Position numbers and translations under genes: made by a program | The notes under the pieces: model-generated | Databases searched by the model: none | Told to the model about the DNA's origin: nothing | What the model saw: only the letters and a program-made list of their open reading frames with translations | Shown: positions 24,900 to 34,367 of the stretch, in pieces | How the letters are laid out: the number at the start of each line of letters is the position of its first letter | How positions within the stretch are numbered: position 1 is the first letter of the stretch | NCBI RefSeq assembly: GCF_000384655.1 | Contig: NZ_ARQI01000130.1 | Coordinates: forward strand, 1 to 64,000 | Origin: Brachyspira innocens ATCC 29796 | GTDB lineage: Bacteria > Spirochaetota > Brachyspiria > Brachyspirales > Brachyspiraceae | Direction: 5' to 3' | Length of the DNA stretch: 64,000 nt

Positions 24900-26426
24900 T
24901 TATATATCTTTATAGAATTCTTTTAATGCTTCTTTTGCTGTTTCTCTGTCATCAAAATGTATTGTCTTATCTGGGAATATTTGATAAGTTTCATGGCCTT
25001 TGCCTGCTATTATAACTATGTCATTTTCTTTGGCTTCTTTTATAGCTTCAAATATTGCCTCTTTTCTGTCTATAATTTTTTTATAATCTTTCTTTTTAAA
25101 TCCTTTTTCAATATCGTTCATTATTTGATTAATGTCTTCTGTTCTTTGATTATCTGTAGTAAGTATAGAAATATCCGAATATTTTTCTGCGATACTAGCC
25201 ATTATCGGACGTTTTTTTCTGTCTCTATCTCCTCCGCATCCAAATACTACTATTACTCTGTTTGGATTTAATTTTCTAGCCTCTCTTAATATATTTTCTA
25301 AACTGTCTGGAGTATGAGAATAATCAACTGCAGCAATAAATGGGTGCTTTTCTTTTGTTACTATTTCAAATCTTCCTGCTACCTGAACCCTTCTCATAGC
25401 TTTAATTGATTTTTCTATGTCTAGTTTATATTCAGAAACATAAGCTAATACTGATAATGAGTTTAAAATATTAAATCTTCCAAGCATTGATAATTTTACT
25501 TTTGATATAAACTTGCCATTAGCATAAAACTCATATTCTGTATTTTTTGAATTAAGAGAAATTATTTTTCCGTAATAATCAGCTTTTTCATTAAGTCCGT
25601 AAGTAACCATTTTAATACCAAGTTTTTTTATATAATTTGATATTTGCTTAAAGTTATCCGTGTCTATATTAACTATTGCTAATTTTTTCTTTTTAGAGCT
25701 TTCTTTTAGAAGTGAGAATAATTTTAATTTTGCTTTAAGATAATTTTGCATATCTCCATGATAATCAAGATGATCTTCTGTGATATTAGTAAAAATGGCT
25801 GTATCATAATTTAAATAATCGCATCTGTCCATAGCAAGTGCCTGAGATGATGTTTCCATAACTATATGAGACACCTCTTTTTTTAATGCCTTATCAAATA
25901 TATTCTCTAAGTCAATGGATTCTGGGGTAGTAAGATTAGTTTTTATTTCTGTTTTTCCTATCATATTTTTAATTGTACCTATTAAAGCAGTTTTATTTTT
26001 ATTGGCTTCAAGTACAGATTTTAACAAATATGTTGTAGTTGTTTTTCCGTTAGTTCCAGTAATTGCTATAGTATTAATCTTTTTAGTAGGATCATCAAAA
26101 AACTTTGCCGAGATATAAGCTAAACATTCTCTTGGATTTTTTACTGCTATAAAATATACATTTGAGTGTTTATCTTCTAATTCTTTTATAAAGTTTTTAT
26201 CAGCTGAATTATCATGTATTATTATACTTGCTTTATTATTAATGGCACTTTCTATATATTTATGACCGTCATCTTTTAAGCCTTTTATAGCTACAAAAAT
26301 ATAGTTCTTTTTTATTAATTTTGAATTGTACGCTATGCCTTTTATTTCAGTGTTTAAGCATTCTTTAGTTAATTGCTTTTCTTTTGATACTTTATATCCT
26401 TTGATAAGTTCTTTAAAAAGTTTCAT
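24900..26426 (-). CDS. murE: UDP-N-acetylmuramoyl-tripeptide ligase MurE
   Basis: A 508-residue Mur ligase that adds the third residue to the peptidoglycan stem peptide. The ATP loop AITGTNGKTTTTYLL, TTPESIDLE, the carbamylated-Lys region KAKLKLF and GGDRDRKKRPIMA are intact. The substrate-selecting motif, DNPR in enzymes that add meso-diaminopimelate, reads DNQR here (TTDNQRTED). Spirochaetes differ in using diaminopimelate, ornithine or other diamino acids, so the acceptor cannot be assigned. It is a lone gene, not in a mur cluster, transcribed towards araD. Confidence 0.9.
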   Translation of the reverse strand: MKLFKELIKGYKVSKEKQLTKECLNTEIKGIAYNSKLIKKNYIFVAIKGLKDDGHKYIESAINNKASIIIHDNSADKNFIKELEDKHSNVYFIAVKNPRECLAYISAKFFDDPTKKINTIAITGTNGKTTTTYLLKSVLEANKNKTALIGTIKNMIGKTEIKTNLTTPESIDLENIFDKALKKEVSHIVMETSSQALAMDRCDYLNYDTAIFTNITEDHLDYHGDMQNYLKAKLKLFSLLKESSKKKKLAIVNIDTDNFKQISNYIKKLGIKMVTYGLNEKADYYGKIISLNSKNTEYEFYANGKFISKVKLSMLGRFNILNSLSVLAYVSEYKLDIEKSIKAMRRVQVAGRFEIVTKEKHPFIAAVDYSHTPDSLENILREARKLNPNRVIVVFGCGGDRDRKKRPIMASIAEKYSDISILTTDNQRTEDINQIMNDIEKGFKKKDYKKIIDRKEAIFEAIKEAKENDIVIIAGKGHETYQIFPDKTIHFDDRETAKEALKEFYKDI

Positions 26427-26610
26427 AATTTAGTCCCATTTTTCATTTATTATATTTCTTATATAGAAAATAAAACAATTTTTTAAATTTTATAGTAAAA
26501 AATATATTTTATTTTATTTACTATATTATACAAATAAATAGCTTGATTTTTAGGTGTAAAAGATATATAACTATATTATAGTAAAAACTTTTTCTTGATG
26601 GAAGTAAATT

Positions 26611-28125
26611 ATGAATATATTTATGGTATCTAGTGAAGCCTATCCATTTTCTAAAACAGGAGGGCTGGGTGATATTGCAGGAAGTCTGCATTTGGAGATT
26701 TCTTCTATCAATACTACCAATACTATGAATACTAGAAAGGCTTCAAATATTAATGCTTCTTTGATTATACCATTATATAAACAAAATTATAAACTTATAT
26801 CCAAAAAAGATATATTAACTACATTAGAAATAGAACATGGTAAAAATATAGTTAAAGTTGATATTGCTAGAATTAAGCACCCTAATAATGATAATATAAA
26901 TGTTTATTTTATAAAAGAAGATAACTTATTTAAAAGAAATGGTATTTATTCTGAAAATGGTATTGATTATAATGATAATGCAAGCAGATTTATATTATTT
27001 TCAAAAGCGGCAGTTAAACTTATAATATATTTATACGAAAAAGAAAATTTAGAAGTTGATATAGTACATATTCATGATTGGCAGACTGCTTTAATAGCTT
27101 TATACATTAAAGAAGTATTTAATGAAGAGGAAGCATTAAAAAAATTAAAAGTAATTTTTACTATACACAATTTGGCATATCAGGGTAATTTTCCTGTTGA
27201 TATTTATGGTCTTTTAAATATCTCTTGGAAGTTTTTTGTACATAGCAGATTGGAGTTTTATGGTAATGTTAGTTTTATAAAGGCTGGTATTATACTATCT
27301 GATATCGTTACAACTGTAAGCCCATCATATGCTAAAGAGATACAGGGTGAAGAGTTCGGATGCGGTCTTAATAATTTGCTTTCCGATGTATCTTCAAAAT
27401 TATATGGTATACTTAATGGCGGTCATGACGAAGAATGGGACCCTAAAACAGACAAATATATAAAAAATAATTATGATATAAATACTGTTTCAAAGAAAAA
27501 AATTATAAGAAATTCATTATATAAAGAGTTTGGTTTTATTAATAAATCCTGTCCTCTTGTAACTATGATTTCTAGGTTTGACCCTCAAAAAGGGCTTGAT
27601 TTGATATATCAGTCTTTTTTTGAGATTGCAACTTATAATGCTAATTTTATTTTTCTTTTCAGCAAAAATAATTATTTTAAAGATTTTGAAGAAGATTTTA
27701 TTGACAGAGCTAATAGAGCAAAAAACATAAAAGTATTATTTAGTTTTGATGAATCATTGGCTCATAGACTTACAGCAGGAAGCGATATGTATTTAATGCC
27801 TAGCAGATTTGAGCCTTGCGGACTTAATCAGATATACAGTATGAAATATGGAAGTATTCCTATAGTGCATGCTGTAGGAGGACTTAAAGATACTGTTATA
27901 AATTATAATGGGGCAAAAACTATTAATAAAGCAACTGGATTTGTATTTAATGAATATTGTATTAAAAGTTTTGTTTACACTATGGATTTAGCTTTTGATT
28001 TATATTATAATAAAAAAGATATATGGGATAAATTGGTTGCTAATGCTATGAGTAAAGATTATTCGCTTCATAGATGTGCTTTAGAATATACTAAACTTTA
28101 TAAAAAATTGTTGAGTGATAAATAA
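26611..28125 (+). CDS. glgA: Glycogen synthase
   Basis: A 504-residue GT5 glycosyltransferase that extends alpha-1,4-glucan from ADP-glucose. The ADP-glucose binding motif KTGGLGD lies at the N-terminus (SSEAYPFSKTGGLGDIAGSL). IHDWQTAL, IFTIHNLAYQGNF, NGGHDEEWDP and the C-terminal domain with MPSRFEPCGLNQIYSMKYG are all typical. In place of the usual NGID loop it reads LNGGHDE, a conservative change. No other glg gene lies in the window. The start has GGAAG 6-7 bases upstream. The next gene begins 38 bp downstream. Confidence 0.93.
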   Translation: MNIFMVSSEAYPFSKTGGLGDIAGSLHLEISSINTTNTMNTRKASNINASLIIPLYKQNYKLISKKDILTTLEIEHGKNIVKVDIARIKHPNNDNINVYFIKEDNLFKRNGIYSENGIDYNDNASRFILFSKAAVKLIIYLYEKENLEVDIVHIHDWQTALIALYIKEVFNEEEALKKLKVIFTIHNLAYQGNFPVDIYGLLNISWKFFVHSRLEFYGNVSFIKAGIILSDIVTTVSPSYAKEIQGEEFGCGLNNLLSDVSSKLYGILNGGHDEEWDPKTDKYIKNNYDINTVSKKKIIRNSLYKEFGFINKSCPLVTMISRFDPQKGLDLIYQSFFEIATYNANFIFLFSKNNYFKDFEEDFIDRANRAKNIKVLFSFDESLAHRLTAGSDMYLMPSRFEPCGLNQIYSMKYGSIPIVHAVGGLKDTVINYNGAKTINKATGFVFNEYCIKSFVYTMDLAFDLYYNKKDIWDKLVANAMSKDYSLHRCALEYTKLYKKLLSDK

Positions 28126-28163
28126 TAGAAAATTAAATTTATAAATTTACAAAGGAGTTAATT

Positions 28164-28661
28164 ATGGCAAAAGATCCAAGTTTTGATATAGTTTCTGAGG
28201 TTGATATGCAGGTTATTGATGACTGTGTTAATGTTGCTGCTAAAGAAATAGATAATAGATTTGATTTTAAGGGACAAAATATACAAATAGAACTCAATAA
28301 AGGAGAGAAAACTATTACTATAGTTGCCCCTGCAGATTTTGTACTTAATCAGGTAAAAGATATTCTATTTCAGAAATTTATTAAAAGAGGCTTAAATCAA
28401 AAATGCCTTAGAGAAAAGAAAAAAGAAAAAGCAGCAGGCGATGCAGTTAGAGAGATTAATGAAATAGTTCATGGTATAGATAAAGATTTGGCAAAACAGA
28501 TAGTAAAAGATATTAAAGATATGAAATTAAAAGTACAGGCAAGTATACAAGATGAGCAGGTAAGGGTGTCTGGTGCTAAAAAAGATGATTTGCAGTCTGT
28601 AATAACAATGCTTAAGGGTAAAGATTATCCTATACCTTTGCAGTTTACAAATTATAGATAA
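28164..28661 (+). CDS. YajQ-family nucleotide-binding protein
   Basis: A 165-residue YajQ (DUF520) protein, full length. The N-terminal [12 protein letters not shown] and NRFDFKG, and the C-terminal [23 protein letters not shown], are family signatures. The fold is two ferredoxin-like domains; members bind nucleic acids or GTP, and a Xanthomonas member binds cyclic di-GMP. Whether this one binds cyclic di-GMP is not visible. AAGGAG precedes the ATG. It follows glgA and ends at a strong terminator facing lexA. Confidence 0.92.
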   Translation: MAKDPSFDIVSEVDMQVIDDCVNVAAKEIDNRFDFKGQNIQIELNKGEKTITIVAPADFVLNQVKDILFQKFIKRGLNQKCLREKKKEKAAGDAVREINEIVHGIDKDLAKQIVKDIKDMKLKVQASIQDEQVRVSGAKKDDLQSVITMLKGKDYPIPLQFTNYR

Positions 28662-28694
28662 TTAATTTTATATAATAATATTTATTATGCAGTA

Positions 28695-28723
28695 AAAAAG
28701 AGGGTTTATAAAGCCCTCTTTTT
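28695..28723. terminator. Bidirectional terminator between yajQ and lexA
   Basis: AAAAAGAGGG (28695-28704) pairs with CCCTCTTTTT (28714-28723) around a 9-nt loop, giving an A-tract/T-tract hairpin that works in both directions between the converging genes. Confidence 0.9.
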
Positions 28724-28737
28724 AACAAGATATATAA

Positions 28738-29364
28738 TCATACTTTTAACCTTATAAGTCCTACAACTTTTCCAACTAAAGCAACGCTTTCTTTTATTAT
28801 AGGCGGATAATTTTTATTTTCTGGCATAAGTTTTATATGGTCTTTTTCTCTGAAAAATCTTTTAATTGTTATCTCTTCATTTCCATTATCATCAATTTTT
28901 GCTACTACTATATCGCCGTTATCAGCCTGATTAGTAGGGTGCACTAATACCATATCTCCTTCTTTTATATGGGCATTTATCATAGAATCTCCCATAACTT
29001 TCATAAGGAAATTACCTTCATCTTGAGCTATAGATTTTGGAAGTGAGTATGTTTCTTCTACAGTTTCATCAGCTACGTCCATTAAAAGACCTGCTTTAAC
29101 TTCATTTGATAAAAGCGGTATTCTTACCATATTGTGATTGCCTTTTTCTGATGTATCTATAGGCACGCTTCCTCTAGCTCTTTTACCAGTTTTTTTTACG
29201 TATCCCTTTTTTTCCAAAGCTGTAAGATGTGTTGTTACTGCTGTTGGAGAAGCGAAGTTAAAATGAACCATAATTTCCTTTACAGTTGGAGGGTATCCGT
29301 TTTCATTGGTAAATCTTTGCAAAAAATTAAAAATATCTCTTTGTTTATCAGTTAATTCAGTCAT
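28738..29364 (-). CDS. lexA: LexA repressor
   Basis: A 208-residue SOS repressor with the normal two-domain build. The N-terminal winged helix reads LTDKQRDIFNFLQRF, NGYPPTVKEIMVHF and SPTAVTTHLTALEKKGY. The self-cleavage site is A91-G92 and the catalytic dyad is S127 (VMGDSMINA) and K168 (ITIKRF), so the protein should be cut on RecA activation. Its recognition helix differs from the E. coli and Bacillus versions, so the operator cannot be assumed. GAGGT precedes the ATG. It has a near-consensus promoter with a small palindrome at the expected start of transcription. Confidence 0.95.
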   Translation of the reverse strand: MTELTDKQRDIFNFLQRFTNENGYPPTVKEIMVHFNFASPTAVTTHLTALEKKGYVKKTGKRARGSVPIDTSEKGNHNMVRIPLLSNEVKAGLLMDVADETVEETYSLPKSIAQDEGNFLMKVMGDSMINAHIKEGDMVLVHPTNQADNGDIVVAKIDDNGNEEITIKRFFREKDHIKLMPENKNYPPIIKESVALVGKVVGLIRLKV

Positions 29365-29383
29365 ATTTATACCTCTTTATATT

Positions 29384-29428
29384 TACATGTAGTATTTGTT
29401 ATTATACTATATAAAAATATGATGTCAA
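29384..29428 (-). promoter_or_regulatory. lexA promoter with candidate autoregulatory palindrome
   Basis: On the minus strand TTGACA (29428-29423), a 16-bp spacer and TATAAT (29406-29401) match the consensus exactly. The palindrome TACATGTA (29384-29391) lies about 10 bp after the -10, near the transcription start, where LexA would be expected to bind its own gene. The palindrome is short, so the operator assignment is tentative. Confidence 0.65.
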
Positions 29429-29557
29429 GTTATAATGTGAAAAAAATAATATTTTTATAAAATATAAATAATAAATTATCATAAAATTTAATATTATAAT
29501 AATATGTTAAATACAAATATTTGTATAAAAATAATTCTTGAATGATAATTATTTAAA

Positions 29558-30208
29558 TTATTTATTTCCCTTAAGTTTATTAATAGTATCTTTTTTGTTA
29601 TCGCTGTCAATTATTGCACTTCCAGCAACAAGGAAATTTGCTCCTGCTTCAATTACCATATTACAGGTATTAAGATTAACACCTCCGTCTACTGCAAGTA
29701 TTATATCCCTATTACCAATCAATTTTTTAGCTTCTCTTATTTTTTTTACAGATGATTCTATAAACTTTTGTCCTCCAAATCCCGGATTAACACTCATTAT
29801 AAGTATATAATCTATATCATCTATAATAGGCTCTATAACATCAACTCTTGTATGCGGATTAAGTACAATACCTGCTTTGATATTATGCGATTTTATTTGA
29901 TAAATAAGTCTGTGAATATGAATATTGCCTTCATAATGCACACTTATAATATCAGCACCAGCTTTAGCAAAATCATCAATGTGCTTTTCTGGATTTACTA
30001 TCATAAGATGAACATCAAGAGGAATATTGCTTGCTTTTTTTATATCAGAAACTATTTTGGCCCCGAATGTAATTTGAGGAACAAATACTCCGTCCATAAT
30101 ATCCAAATGAAGATAATCGCTTTGAGCTTCTTCAAGTTCTTTTATTGCACTTTCCAAATTTAAAAATGAAGAAGTTAATATTGAAGGGGCTATCATAATC
30201 TTATTCAT
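29558..30208 (-). CDS. rpe: Ribulose-phosphate 3-epimerase
   Basis: A 216-residue TIM-barrel enzyme that interconverts D-ribulose 5-phosphate and D-xylulose 5-phosphate. The signatures HLDIMDGVFVPQITFG, LDVHLMIVNPE, ISVHYEG and MSVNPGFGGQKFI, plus the phosphate-binding DGGVNLNTC, are complete, including the catalytic aspartates. It is followed in the direction of transcription by a 190-bp gap before lexA, and preceded by rnc 59 bp upstream on the same strand, so rnc-rpe may be co-transcribed. It links to the product of the arabinose block. Confidence 0.95.
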   Translation of the reverse strand: MNKIMIAPSILTSSFLNLESAIKELEEAQSDYLHLDIMDGVFVPQITFGAKIVSDIKKASNIPLDVHLMIVNPEKHIDDFAKAGADIISVHYEGNIHIHRLIYQIKSHNIKAGIVLNPHTRVDVIEPIIDDIDYILIMSVNPGFGGQKFIESSVKKIREAKKLIGNRDIILAVDGGVNLNTCNMVIEAGANFLVAGSAIIDSDNKKDTINKLKGNK

Positions 30209-30267
30209 ATGTTTTCCTTATCATATTTTTTGTTTTATTAAAAATTTATTATTAAAAAATTATATTA

Positions 30268-31008
30268 TCATTTGTTTTGTCTGTTTTTCTTTATGGTTTT
30301 GCTTACTCTTTCTATATTTTCTAATGCCTTTTTAGCAGCTTCAGTTTCTGCTTCTTTTTTGCTTTTTCCTATTCCAGAAGAAAAGTTTTTATCATTAACA
30401 TAAACTTCTGCTTTAAACATCTCATGATTATTTTCATCATGGTATTCATAAGATTTATATACTGGGCTTGTTTTATGTTTTTTTTGTATAAGTTCCTGAA
30501 ATATAGTTTTATAGTCTTTATCAAAGTTTTCTATATCAAGATTAGTAAGTCTGTTTTTATATGCCGTCATAACAAATTTGGCAGCATTAGTAATACCAGA
30601 ATCCAAGTATATAGCTCCCACTATAGCCTCAAATAAATCTTCAAGCATGTTATCCCTATATCGTCCTCCAGAAACCTCTTCTCCATGTCCTAAAAGAAGA
30701 AAGTCTCCGAGTTTTAGTTCTTTTGAAATATCGGCTAAACTTTTTTGAGAAACCAAAGATGATTTTACTTTGGAAAGCAAACCTTCTTTACTAGTATTAT
30801 ATTTTTTAAATAAATAATCTGATATGATAAGAGAAAGTACAGAGTCTCCAAGAAACTCAAGCCTTTGATTATATTTCATTTTATTTTTAGATTCATTAGC
30901 ATAAGTTCTATGAGTAATAGCTTCTAAAAGATATGACTTATTTCTAAACTCATATTTTATAGCTGCCTGACAATTATTTAAAATTTCTTCTATATTTATT
31001 ATGTTCAT
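30268..31008 (-). CDS. rnc: Ribonuclease III
   Basis: A 246-residue RNase III with both domains. The endonuclease signature QRLEFLGDSVLSLIIS lies near residue 45, and the second acidic motif LEDLFEAIVGAIYLD near residue 120. The C-terminal double-stranded RNA-binding domain begins near residue 165 (YKTIFQELIQKKH) and ends in KSKKEAETEAAKKALE. It processes rRNA and structured mRNAs. No Shine-Dalgarno stands out before the ATG. It is upstream of rpe on the same strand, with the VWA/MoxR pair further upstream. Confidence 0.95.
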   Translation of the reverse strand: MNIINIEEILNNCQAAIKYEFRNKSYLLEAITHRTYANESKNKMKYNQRLEFLGDSVLSLIISDYLFKKYNTSKEGLLSKVKSSLVSQKSLADISKELKLGDFLLLGHGEEVSGGRYRDNMLEDLFEAIVGAIYLDSGITNAAKFVMTAYKNRLTNLDIENFDKDYKTIFQELIQKKHKTSPVYKSYEYHDENNHEMFKAEVYVNDKNFSSGIGKSKKEAETEAAKKALENIERVSKTIKKNRQNK

Positions 31009-31104
31009 AATACATTCTGCCTAACAATATAGCAATTATAATACAATGAAAAAAAATACAGTCAAGAAAATATTATTATTTTTTTATAATTTTATATATA
31101 AATG

Positions 31105-32586
31105 TTAAATATTAAAGATATTTGAATACATATTTTCTGTAATCTCTTTAACAGAACCTCTTGAAGAATCATAACACCAATTATAATCAAATATGCTGTT
31201 TTTTACATTAAATAGAGGAGTACTTCCTACTATAAGAGAATAGAATCTATTTTCATTTTTTCTTTGTTCATTTACTAATTTATAATCACTGTCGGTAAAA
31301 TCATTAAATACAAAGTCAGAGATAAAAATTAAATCAGATTTTTTATAATTTTCAATATTCATAGTTTTTATAGCATGCCTCAATGCAGGCACAGCATCAG
31401 TTCCTCCATCAAAACTTAATCTTAAAAACTCAATCAAATTATCCATAGTATTAGGATATGTTAAATCCATAGTTTCTATTTGCGTACTAAAATTTATAAG
31501 ATAGCAGTTTCTTTTCTGTTTCATTGCACGAGTAGCTAGATATAATGTAACAGCTTTTGAAACAGTTTCTGGAACTCCGCTCATAGAACCGCTTGTATCA
31601 ACACATATTATAATAGGACCTTTTTTATCATCTTCTTTAGCCTGTATTTCTTCTTCTATATCCTGCTCATAAAATGAATCAACATATCCTTCTTTTTTGA
31701 AAGTTAAAAGCCTGTTTTCAAAATATTTAACTCCAAATAAAGTTTCAAGTACACCTTCAGCTAGAAGCAGCTTTTCCTGAGGAAGTATATTATGTATATC
31801 CCTAGAATAAGTTATGCCAACAATCTCTTCCTGAGAGTTAGTATCTATTTTTTTAGTTTTGAAAGTTTCTTTTCTTAGAACTTTTTCTATTTTTATGCTT
31901 TCCTCTGCTTTCATAAATCTTCCTAGCATATCGCAAAGTTCTTTTATACTTTTATGATTTTTTAGAAAGTTTGCTAGTTTTTTTATATAATTTATATCTC
32001 TTTTGGCAATTTTTCCAAGACTCAAATCAAAAAGCTCACCTGTTTCATCGCCTAATGATTCTTTAATCTCTTTTATATCTTTTAAATATTCAAGCAGATT
32101 TTTAGTATCTTTAAAAAACTCTTTTCTCCTTTCGTCTATTTTATCCAAAGCCCATTTAGTATATTCTCTGTCTAAAGAATTTTTCCAATCATTCAAAACC
32201 ACTTTTTCTAAAGCATTATAATAGTTATTGATATTATTGTATTCTTCTTTTTTATGTCTATTTTTTATATCATTTAATTTTTTATTATAAAAATTATAAT
32301 CAGCATTTTTATCAAAATTTTTATAATTATTTATATCATTTAAAATACGGTTTTCATCAGCACCATTATTTTTAAAAGAAGAATATGCATTATTATATTT
32401 ATTATATTCATTTTTCAAAGGGTTGTTAGATGAAAGTTCTTTATTCAAATTTTCATTATAATCATTTATTTTTTTATCGAGTTCCTTTGAAAACTCTTCA
32501 TCTTCAAATAATTCACTGTACTGCGGAAATTCAGTATATAATTGATTTTTAATATCATCTTTTTTAAATAAAAAACTATCCAGCAT
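31105..32586 (-). CDS. VWA-domain protein, ViaA-like
   Basis: A 493-residue protein whose C-terminal 190 residues form a von Willebrand A domain with a complete MIDAS motif, DTSGS in IIICVDTSGSMSG, and a later T/D pair (FDGGTDAVPAL, FISDFVF). The N-terminal 290 residues are highly charged and helical with many Asn/Lys. Length, order and pairing match ViaA, the partner of the MoxR ATPase RavA in enterobacteria (ViaA 483 residues). It starts 1 bp after the end of the ATPase gene, so the two are translationally coupled. In E. coli the pair acts on respiratory complexes and membrane lipids; here the client is unknown. Confidence 0.85.
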   Translation of the reverse strand: MLDSFLFKKDDIKNQLYTEFPQYSELFEDEEFSKELDKKINDYNENLNKELSSNNPLKNEYNKYNNAYSSFKNNGADENRILNDINNYKNFDKNADYNFYNKKLNDIKNRHKKEEYNNINNYYNALEKVVLNDWKNSLDREYTKWALDKIDERRKEFFKDTKNLLEYLKDIKEIKESLGDETGELFDLSLGKIAKRDINYIKKLANFLKNHKSIKELCDMLGRFMKAEESIKIEKVLRKETFKTKKIDTNSQEEIVGITYSRDIHNILPQEKLLLAEGVLETLFGVKYFENRLLTFKKEGYVDSFYEQDIEEEIQAKEDDKKGPIIICVDTSGSMSGVPETVSKAVTLYLATRAMKQKRNCYLINFSTQIETMDLTYPNTMDNLIEFLRLSFDGGTDAVPALRHAIKTMNIENYKKSDLIFISDFVFNDFTDSDYKLVNEQRKNENRFYSLIVGSTPLFNVKNSIFDYNWCYDSSRGSVKEITENMYSNIFNI

Positions 32587-32587
32587 A

Positions 32588-34186
32588 TTATTTTAAAAAC
32601 TCTCTAATCTTTTCAAGCTCTATAACCTTAGACTTTAATTCAGATATATTTTCATTGTATATTTCAGCCATCAAAAAATTATTTTCATCACTTAAAAATA
32701 CAGAATATATATTATTAATATTGTTTTTTAAATAATTTTCATAACCATTAATATAATCATCAATATTGTTTATTAAATCATTGCATTCTATTTTTAAGTT
32801 TGAATTATTTACTGATACAATATTATTAGCTGTATTATTGACACTATTTTTAACAGGCAGACTGCATATAGTTTCATATACTTCTTTTCCATTTTCATCT
32901 ATTAAAATAACACTACCCCAAAGACCAACAAGACTTATACTTCTATTCTTCATTTTTATCTTCAATTTGCCATTACCTAAATGTATGCCTTCTAAGTATT
33001 TACATTCAAAAACATTTCCATTATTTACATAATATGGATTGAAATATGAACCAGTATTCAATTGATGTGATGTAGCATATAAACTATAATTTATCAAAGG
33101 ATAATTTCTCCATTTTACAGGTAATTCTACAAACTTTTCTCCATTTATCAATACTGTTTCAAATTCTAAATCGTCATCATTTGAATCAGTGCTGCTGCTA
33201 TTTTGAGAATTTTTAGACCTATTTTTTATGTCCTCAATTTTTTCATCAAATATATTTATATCTGAAGCTGAAAAAAATTTTATGGCTTCTAATACTATTT
33301 TTTTCACCGCTTCAATATTTTCTTCAAGTGTCCATATACAATGAGTTATTAAAAAACAATCTACAGGCATAACAGTATTTCTTTCTGAAAAAAATGCAGC
33401 TGCTTTTAATATATAAACAATATTTTTCCATCTTCTGTCTGAAATATATATAGCTTCATTATTGCCTTTGTTATATTCGTCTATCTCGTATTTTATGGAG
33501 CATATTATATCAAGAGCTTCGTCGGATACTGATACATTATCTATCTCTTTATGAAATTTTAACCAATCTTTAGTAGATATTTTTTCTTCTTCTTTTAAAT
33601 CAGCATCGAAAGAAACATCTTTATCAGATATTAACTTTACAAAATTATCAACATCTTTAGCAGTATCAACAAATAAACGCATTATAAATCTGTCATACAT
33701 TGCCTCAAATCCCTGACCTTTAGGCGGAGTTTCATTACTTGCTGAAACTAATGCCTTTAATGGCACTTTCTCTTCAGCACTTCCGTTTCTATACACTTTT
33801 TCATTTATTATAGTTAATAATGTATTTAATATTGCAGGACTGCTTTTCCAAATTTCATCTAAAAATACAAAATCGGCTTTAGGTAAATATCCTTCAGTCT
33901 GTCTTTCAAATTTATCTTCTTTTAATTTTGATAAGCTCACAGGTCCGAATACATCTTCAGGAGTAGTGAATCTATTCATAAGCTGCCCGAAATATTTAGA
34001 ATCTTTAAAATCTGAAGCTATTCTTCGTACTATCAAACTTTTAGCAGTGCCAGGAGGACCATATAAAAATACTGATTTTCCAGCCAAAGCACATAAAAAA
34101 GTTAAGGCAATAACTTCATCTTTTTCATACAACCCTTCAGAAAGTTTTTTTATTATATAATTTACTTTTTCTTTATTTAATTCCAT
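32588..34186 (-). CDS. MoxR-family AAA+ ATPase, RavA-like
   Basis: A 532-residue AAA+ ATPase. Residues about 1-330 hold the MoxR motor: Walker A GPPGTAKSLIV, Walker B VFLDEIWKSSPAILNTLL, sensor 1 LVSASNETPP and the arginine-finger region YDRFIMRL. A second half of about 200 residues is Asn-rich and has little recognisable fold, in the place of the LARA domain of RavA. The gene precedes the VWA protein gene by 1 bp, the RavA-ViaA arrangement. Such pairs remodel or insert cofactors into protein complexes. The length is slightly above E. coli RavA (498). Confidence 0.85.
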   Translation of the reverse strand: MELNKEKVNYIIKKLSEGLYEKDEVIALTFLCALAGKSVFLYGPPGTAKSLIVRRIASDFKDSKYFGQLMNRFTTPEDVFGPVSLSKLKEDKFERQTEGYLPKADFVFLDEIWKSSPAILNTLLTIINEKVYRNGSAEEKVPLKALVSASNETPPKGQGFEAMYDRFIMRLFVDTAKDVDNFVKLISDKDVSFDADLKEEEKISTKDWLKFHKEIDNVSVSDEALDIICSIKYEIDEYNKGNNEAIYISDRRWKNIVYILKAAAFFSERNTVMPVDCFLITHCIWTLEENIEAVKKIVLEAIKFFSASDINIFDEKIEDIKNRSKNSQNSSSTDSNDDDLEFETVLINGEKFVELPVKWRNYPLINYSLYATSHQLNTGSYFNPYYVNNGNVFECKYLEGIHLGNGKLKIKMKNRSISLVGLWGSVILIDENGKEVYETICSLPVKNSVNNTANNIVSVNNSNLKIECNDLINNIDDYINGYENYLKNNINNIYSVFLSDENNFLMAEIYNENISELKSKVIELEKIREFLK

Positions 34187-34367
34187 ATTATAATACCTTA
34201 ATAATTACTTATTAAGTATAATAACATATATATTAATCATTAACAAGTATAAAAATATATTTTTAGATTTTATAATTGTTTTTTTACTTTGTATATATTA
34301 TAATGTTTTTTTAATTCATAAATAAAATTATTTTGTTTAATATTTATTTGCAGATAAAAGGAATAAA

